Assembly: GCA_945871945.1 (NCBI GenBank)
Contig: CAMBXY010000070.1
Coordinates: forward strand, 1 to 7,478
Length of the DNA stretch: 7,478 nt
From: Bordetella parapertussis
GTDB lineage: Bacteria > Pseudomonadota > Gammaproteobacteria > Burkholderiales > Burkholderiaceae_C
Direction of reading: 5' to 3'
Both the position numbers and the translations under genes were made by a program. Positions 5,034 to 7,478 of the stretch are shown here, piece by piece. Below the pieces are notes generated by a model. That model was not told the origin of the DNA. It searched no databases and was given only the letters and a program-made list of their open reading frames with translations. Numbering within the stretch: the first letter of the stretch is position 1; each line of letters begins with the position of its first letter.

Positions 5034-6602
5034 TTGAGACGAATACTCAACATCTCTGACATGGTTCGCAGCCATGCACGTTTACGCCCGCAAGCTGTCG
5101 GCACTTTAGATTCGCGGCGCAGTTTAACTTTCAAAGAATGGGACCACCGCGCCAGCGGCTTGGCCAAAGGCTTGATGGCCCAAGGCTTGCAAGTGGGCGA
5201 GCGCGTGGCCGTGCTGGCGTTCAACAGCATCGAGTGGATGGAAATTTATGTGGCCTTGGCACGTGCGGGTTTGGTGGCTGTGCCGCTGAATTTCCGGCTG
5301 ACAGCACCCGAGTTGCTCTACATCATGCAAGACGCTCAGGTGACCGCTGTTATCGCCGGTCATGACTTGCAACCCCACACAGAAGAAGTTCGCCACCAAC
5401 TGCCCTTGAAGGCCTGCGTGGTGTTTGGCGGGCCGCCAACGTCAGGCTGGCTGGCCTATGAAGAGGTCGTCAATACCGCCTACACAGACAAAGACTGGCC
5501 TGATGTCAGTCCGCAAAGCCTTTGCGCCCTGATGTACACCTCGGGCACCACGGGCAAGCCCAAAGGGGCCCTGCGCAGCCACGAGGCCAGCACCCTGGTT
5601 GCCTACGCTACCGCCATGGAGATGGGTTTCACTCGCGAAGACAAAGGCTTGTTGGTGATGCCCTTGTGTCATGCCAACTCTTTGTATTTCGCCAATACTT
5701 TTATCCATTTAGGCGCCTGCGTGGTTGTTGACGACAGCAGCAGTTTCAAACCCGAGAGCTTGCTGAAAAACTTGGCGCAGCACCAAATTACTTTCACTTC
5801 CTTGGTACCCACCCACTACATCATGGTGCTGGGCTTGCCAACCGAGGTTAAGGCTCGCTACGCGTTGGCCAGTGTGGCGCGTTTGCTGATTTCTTCTGCG
5901 CCTGCCAGCGAGCGTTTAAAGCGTGACATCATGGCCTTGTTTGAAAACGGCAGCCTTTATGAGTTGTACGGTTCCACCGAAGCCGGTTGGGTCACTTTGC
6001 TGCGCCCCGAAGACCAAATCACCAAACTCGGCTCTGTGGGTCGCGAATGGGCGGGCAGTGGCCCGATCAAATTGCTCGACGACAACAGACAAGAAGTGCC
6101 CGATGGCGAAGTGGGTGAATTGTTTTCGTGCACACCTTATGCGTTTGAGGGCTATTGGCAATCGTCCCAAAAAACCGCCGAAGCATTTGCTGGGGCTTGG
6201 GTGTCGGTGGGCGACATGGCCAAGCGTGATGCCGATGGCTATATCTGGCTGATAGACCGCAAGAGCAATATGATCATCAGCGGCGGCGAAAATGTTTATC
6301 CCAGCGAGGTAGAAAACGTCCTCGCTTCTCACCCCGATGTACAAGAAGTGGCAGTGGTCGGTGTGCCGCACCCTAAATGGGGCGAGAGCGTGTTGGCCGC
6401 TGTGGTGCTGAAAGAAGGAGCCTCTGCCACAAGCGAGGTCTTACAAGATTTTTGCAGCAGTCGTTTGGCAGGCTACAAGCGCCCGCGTCAGTTTGTGTTT
6501 TTACAAACCCAAGACTTGCCGCGCACTGCCACGGGAAAAATTGTGCACCGACATTTGCGCCAAAAATTCATCGACGCTTTCGAGCCGGCAGAAGTTACTT
6601 AA
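5034..6602 (+). CDS. AMP-forming acyl-CoA synthetase (acyl-CoA ligase)
   Basis: This is a 522-residue ANL-superfamily ligase that activates a carboxylic acid through an acyl-adenylate to its CoA thioester in the cytoplasm. Visible motifs are the P-loop YTSGTTGKPKG (168-178), YELYGSTEAG (309-318), the ribose-binding Asp394 in SVGDMAKRD, the hinge region DRKSNMIISGGENVYPSEVE (408-427) and catalytic Lys502 in RTATGKIVHRHLR. Length is normal for medium or short-chain and aryl ligases. The TTG at 5034 is taken as start: GAAGGA at 5019-5024 lies 9 nt upstream, and the N-terminus RRILNISDMVRSHARLRPQAV fits the family. The nearby ATG at 5024 is out of frame and closes after a few codons, and ATG 5061 has no Shine-Dalgarno sequence. 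Divergent pairing with the ThDP lyase suggests its acid is the lyase substrate precursor, a 2-hydroxy acid. Specificity cannot be read from the sequence. Confidence 0.9.
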   Translation: MRRILNISDMVRSHARLRPQAVGTLDSRRSLTFKEWDHRASGLAKGLMAQGLQVGERVAVLAFNSIEWMEIYVALARAGLVAVPLNFRLTAPELLYIMQDAQVTAVIAGHDLQPHTEEVRHQLPLKACVVFGGPPTSGWLAYEEVVNTAYTDKDWPDVSPQSLCALMYTSGTTGKPKGALRSHEASTLVAYATAMEMGFTREDKGLLVMPLCHANSLYFANTFIHLGACVVVDDSSSFKPESLLKNLAQHQITFTSLVPTHYIMVLGLPTEVKARYALASVARLLISSAPASERLKRDIMALFENGSLYELYGSTEAGWVTLLRPEDQITKLGSVGREWAGSGPIKLLDDNRQEVPDGEVGELFSCTPYAFEGYWQSSQKTAEAFAGAWVSVGDMAKRDADGYIWLIDRKSNMIISGGENVYPSEVENVLASHPDVQEVAVVGVPHPKWGESVLAAVVLKEGASATSEVLQDFCSSRLAGYKRPRQFVFLQTQDLPRTATGKIVHRHLRQKFIDAFEPAEVT

Positions 6603-7141
6603 GGTTTTTCCTCTCTGCCTTTTCGCACACACTGTAAAGTTTGGTGCCAAAACTGCGGGCCTGATCCGCCATATTCCATGGGCAAGTTCAACATACCCAG
6701 GTGGGCGGACTCAAGTTCTTTGAAATTGTGAAAGCTCATCAGGCCACGACTGTCCATATCAAAATAGGCCGAGCAATTGGCTCCAATTTCACTTAATTCA
6801 GGTTTTTGCGCGTGGGCACATTCATGGAAGTACACAAAGTCCCATTGGGCGGGCGTGCCTTTGGCGGTTTTCTGGTGGGCCTGTGCGTCAATGATGATGG
6901 TGGGCCAGTTGTTGGCATCCAAGCGCATCACCGCCACCGCCCTGCCTAATTCTGGATTGCGATCAGCAGGTGTGCTGTAAGTGTTCCAAATCTCAGTGGC
7001 GAAACCAGATGTGCCCTTAAGGGTCACTGGGCATTGAACCTCTTCGCCATTGGACAAAGTGAAAGCACTGGCCACCGAACAGGAAAACATCAGCGCGCTG
7101 ATGACGGTCAACCTCAGCCATACAAAGGAAAATGAACTCAT
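6599..7141 (-). CDS. secreted protein with HExxH putative zinc metallopeptidase motif
   Basis: This is a 180-residue protein. The ATG at 7141-7139 has AAAGGA 8 nt upstream and yields a signal peptide (about residues 1-26, ending SVASA before FTLSN). An open frame continues to 7237 but would bury the signal peptide and run through the terminator. The mature part carries FVYFHECAHAQ (102-112) with HECAH at 106-110, the HExxH zinc site. Glu118 and the following GANCSAYFDMD segment could give the third ligand in a short-spaced gluzincin-like arrangement. Cysteines 37, 108, 123 and 171 may form disulfides. The zinc-peptidase role is suggested by motif and fold-like context only; the family was not recognised by name. 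Its stop codon overlaps that of the converging ligase gene in the tetranucleotide TTAA (6599-6602). Confidence 0.75.
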   Translation of the reverse strand: MSSFSFVWLRLTVISALMFSCSVASAFTLSNGEEVQCPVTLKGTSGFATEIWNTYSTPADRNPELGRAVAVMRLDANNWPTIIIDAQAHQKTAKGTPAQWDFVYFHECAHAQKPELSEIGANCSAYFDMDSRGLMSFHNFKELESAHLGMLNLPMEYGGSGPQFWHQTLQCVRKGREEKP

Positions 7142-7164
7142 TGCAACTGTCCTTTTTTCGGGGG

Positions 7165-7190
7165 AAAAAAAAGGCTGCCTAGGCAGCCTT
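7165..7190 (-). terminator. Rho-independent terminator downstream of the PQQ alcohol dehydrogenase-like gene
   Basis: AAGGCTGCCTAGGCAGCCTT (7171-7190) is a perfect 20-bp palindrome forming an 8-bp stem with a CTAG loop. Read on the - strand it runs into eight T (7172-7165). It ends transcripts from the dehydrogenase-like gene that stops at 7254. The T-run ends only 23 nt before the ATG of the HECAH gene and the Shine-Dalgarno sequence lies in between, so that gene has little or no promoter space of its own after the terminator. Confidence 0.9.
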
Positions 7191-7194
7191 GAAA

Positions 7195-7238
7195 GATGGG
7201 GGAGACTAGCAGTCCGCGACGATGCCTGCTCCCTCATC
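7195..7238 (-). other. large imperfect hairpin in the 3' untranslated region of the PQQ dehydrogenase-like gene
   Basis: GATGGGGGAG (7195-7204) pairs with CTCCCTCATC (7229-7238) over 10 positions with one wobble. After a 5-nt bulge, CAG (7210-7212) pairs with CTG (7226-7228). It lies between the stop codon at 7254 and the terminator at 7190. It may be a transcript-stabilising or regulatory element, or part of the promoter region of the HECAH gene. Confidence 0.45.
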
Positions 7239-7253
7239 TGAGGATGTTATGCG

Positions 7254-7478
7254 TTACTTTCCGAGCTTGAACACCATCACCGTGCCACCTTGAGGCACCG
7301 CGGTTTTGGTGTTGTTAAGGGCGTTAACACCAGATTGCATACGCTCTGCGTCAATTCCCCAACCGGCTTGAACCGCAATGTACTGCTCACCGTTGACTTC
7401 AAAAGAAGAGGGCACCGCAGTCACGCCTGAAGGCATATTGTGTTCCCACAGCACCTTGCCGTTGGCGGCATCAAACGC
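7254..7478 (-). CDS. PQQ-dependent alcohol dehydrogenase family (methanol/ethanol type), C-terminal fragment
   Basis: The frame is open to the window edge; 74 C-terminal residues are visible and the rest lies beyond 7478. The fragment starts AFDAANGKVLWEHNMPSG, followed by VTAVPSSFEVNGEQYIAVQA, a GWG turn and the terminal QGGTVMVFKLGK. This is the closing propeller blade pattern of quinoprotein methanol/ethanol dehydrogenases: a tryptophan-docking-like A-x-D-x-x-(T/N)-G-K-x-L-W-E segment, then a GEQY(I/V)AV strand and a GG-x-(L/V)-x-VFKL end. These periplasmic enzymes oxidise alcohols with PQQ and Ca or a lanthanide, and donate to a cytochrome c. The metal-site residues are not in the visible part, so the subtype is undetermined. 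The stop is TAA on the - strand at 7256-7254, followed by two hairpins, the second a terminator. Confidence 0.85.
   Translation of the reverse strand, partial: AFDAANGKVLWEHNMPSGVTAVPSSFEVNGEQYIAVQAGWGIDAERMQSGVNALNNTKTAVPQGGTVMVFKLGK

Noticed and set aside
5916..6371. 151-codon open frame on the - strand opposite the ligase gene
   Set aside because: It is antisense to the conserved adenylation motifs and has no recognisable domain; a shadow frame.

Overview
The window looks like chromosomal DNA of a betaproteobacterium, most likely Burkholderiales and perhaps Comamonadaceae. This is inferred from moderate GC content, dense gene packing, Rho-independent terminators, AAGGA-type ribosome binding sites and the mix of protein families (PQQ dehydrogenases, a GloB-type glyoxalase II, FCD-type GntR regulators, short CoA-dependent catabolic modules). 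No mobile element, CRISPR array, tRNA or rRNA was seen.

Layout. Left (1-1347, + strand): the C-terminal part of a PQQ-dependent glucose/sorbosone dehydrogenase-family protein with a strong terminator. It is followed by a small periplasmic class I cytochrome c and, one nucleotide after that gene's stop, a secreted Rap1a/Tai-like small protein. Next (1358-1600, - strand) is an 80-residue secreted charged helical protein of unknown function, divergent from a complete glyoxalase II (gloB-like, 1695-2486, +).

Centre (2491-6602): a compact catabolic module. A ThDP-dependent enzyme that best resembles short-chain 2-hydroxyacyl-CoA lyases (3175-4905, -) is followed 27 nt downstream by an FCD-type GntR regulator (2491-3147, -). 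Divergent from the lyase is an AMP-forming acyl-CoA ligase (5034-6602, +). The 128-bp divergent gap holds a perfect 20-bp palindrome with extra half-sites, overlapping candidate -10 boxes on both strands. The simplest model is that the ligase activates a 2-hydroxy acid as a CoA thioester, the lyase cleaves it to formyl-CoA plus a ketone or aldehyde, and the GntR protein controls both transcripts from the shared operator. The substrate is not proved by sequence; 2-hydroxyisobutyrate is the most attractive candidate.

Right (6599-7478, - strand): a secreted protein with an HECAH putative zinc-protease motif, whose stop codon overlaps that of the ligase in a shared TTAA. Upstream of it, behind a perfect-palindrome terminator and a second large hairpin, is the C-terminal end of a PQQ-dependent alcohol dehydrogenase-family protein running off the window. 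PQQ-type enzymes thus lie at both ends. Two genes (the cytochrome c and the HECAH protein) start immediately downstream of intrinsic terminators of the preceding gene.
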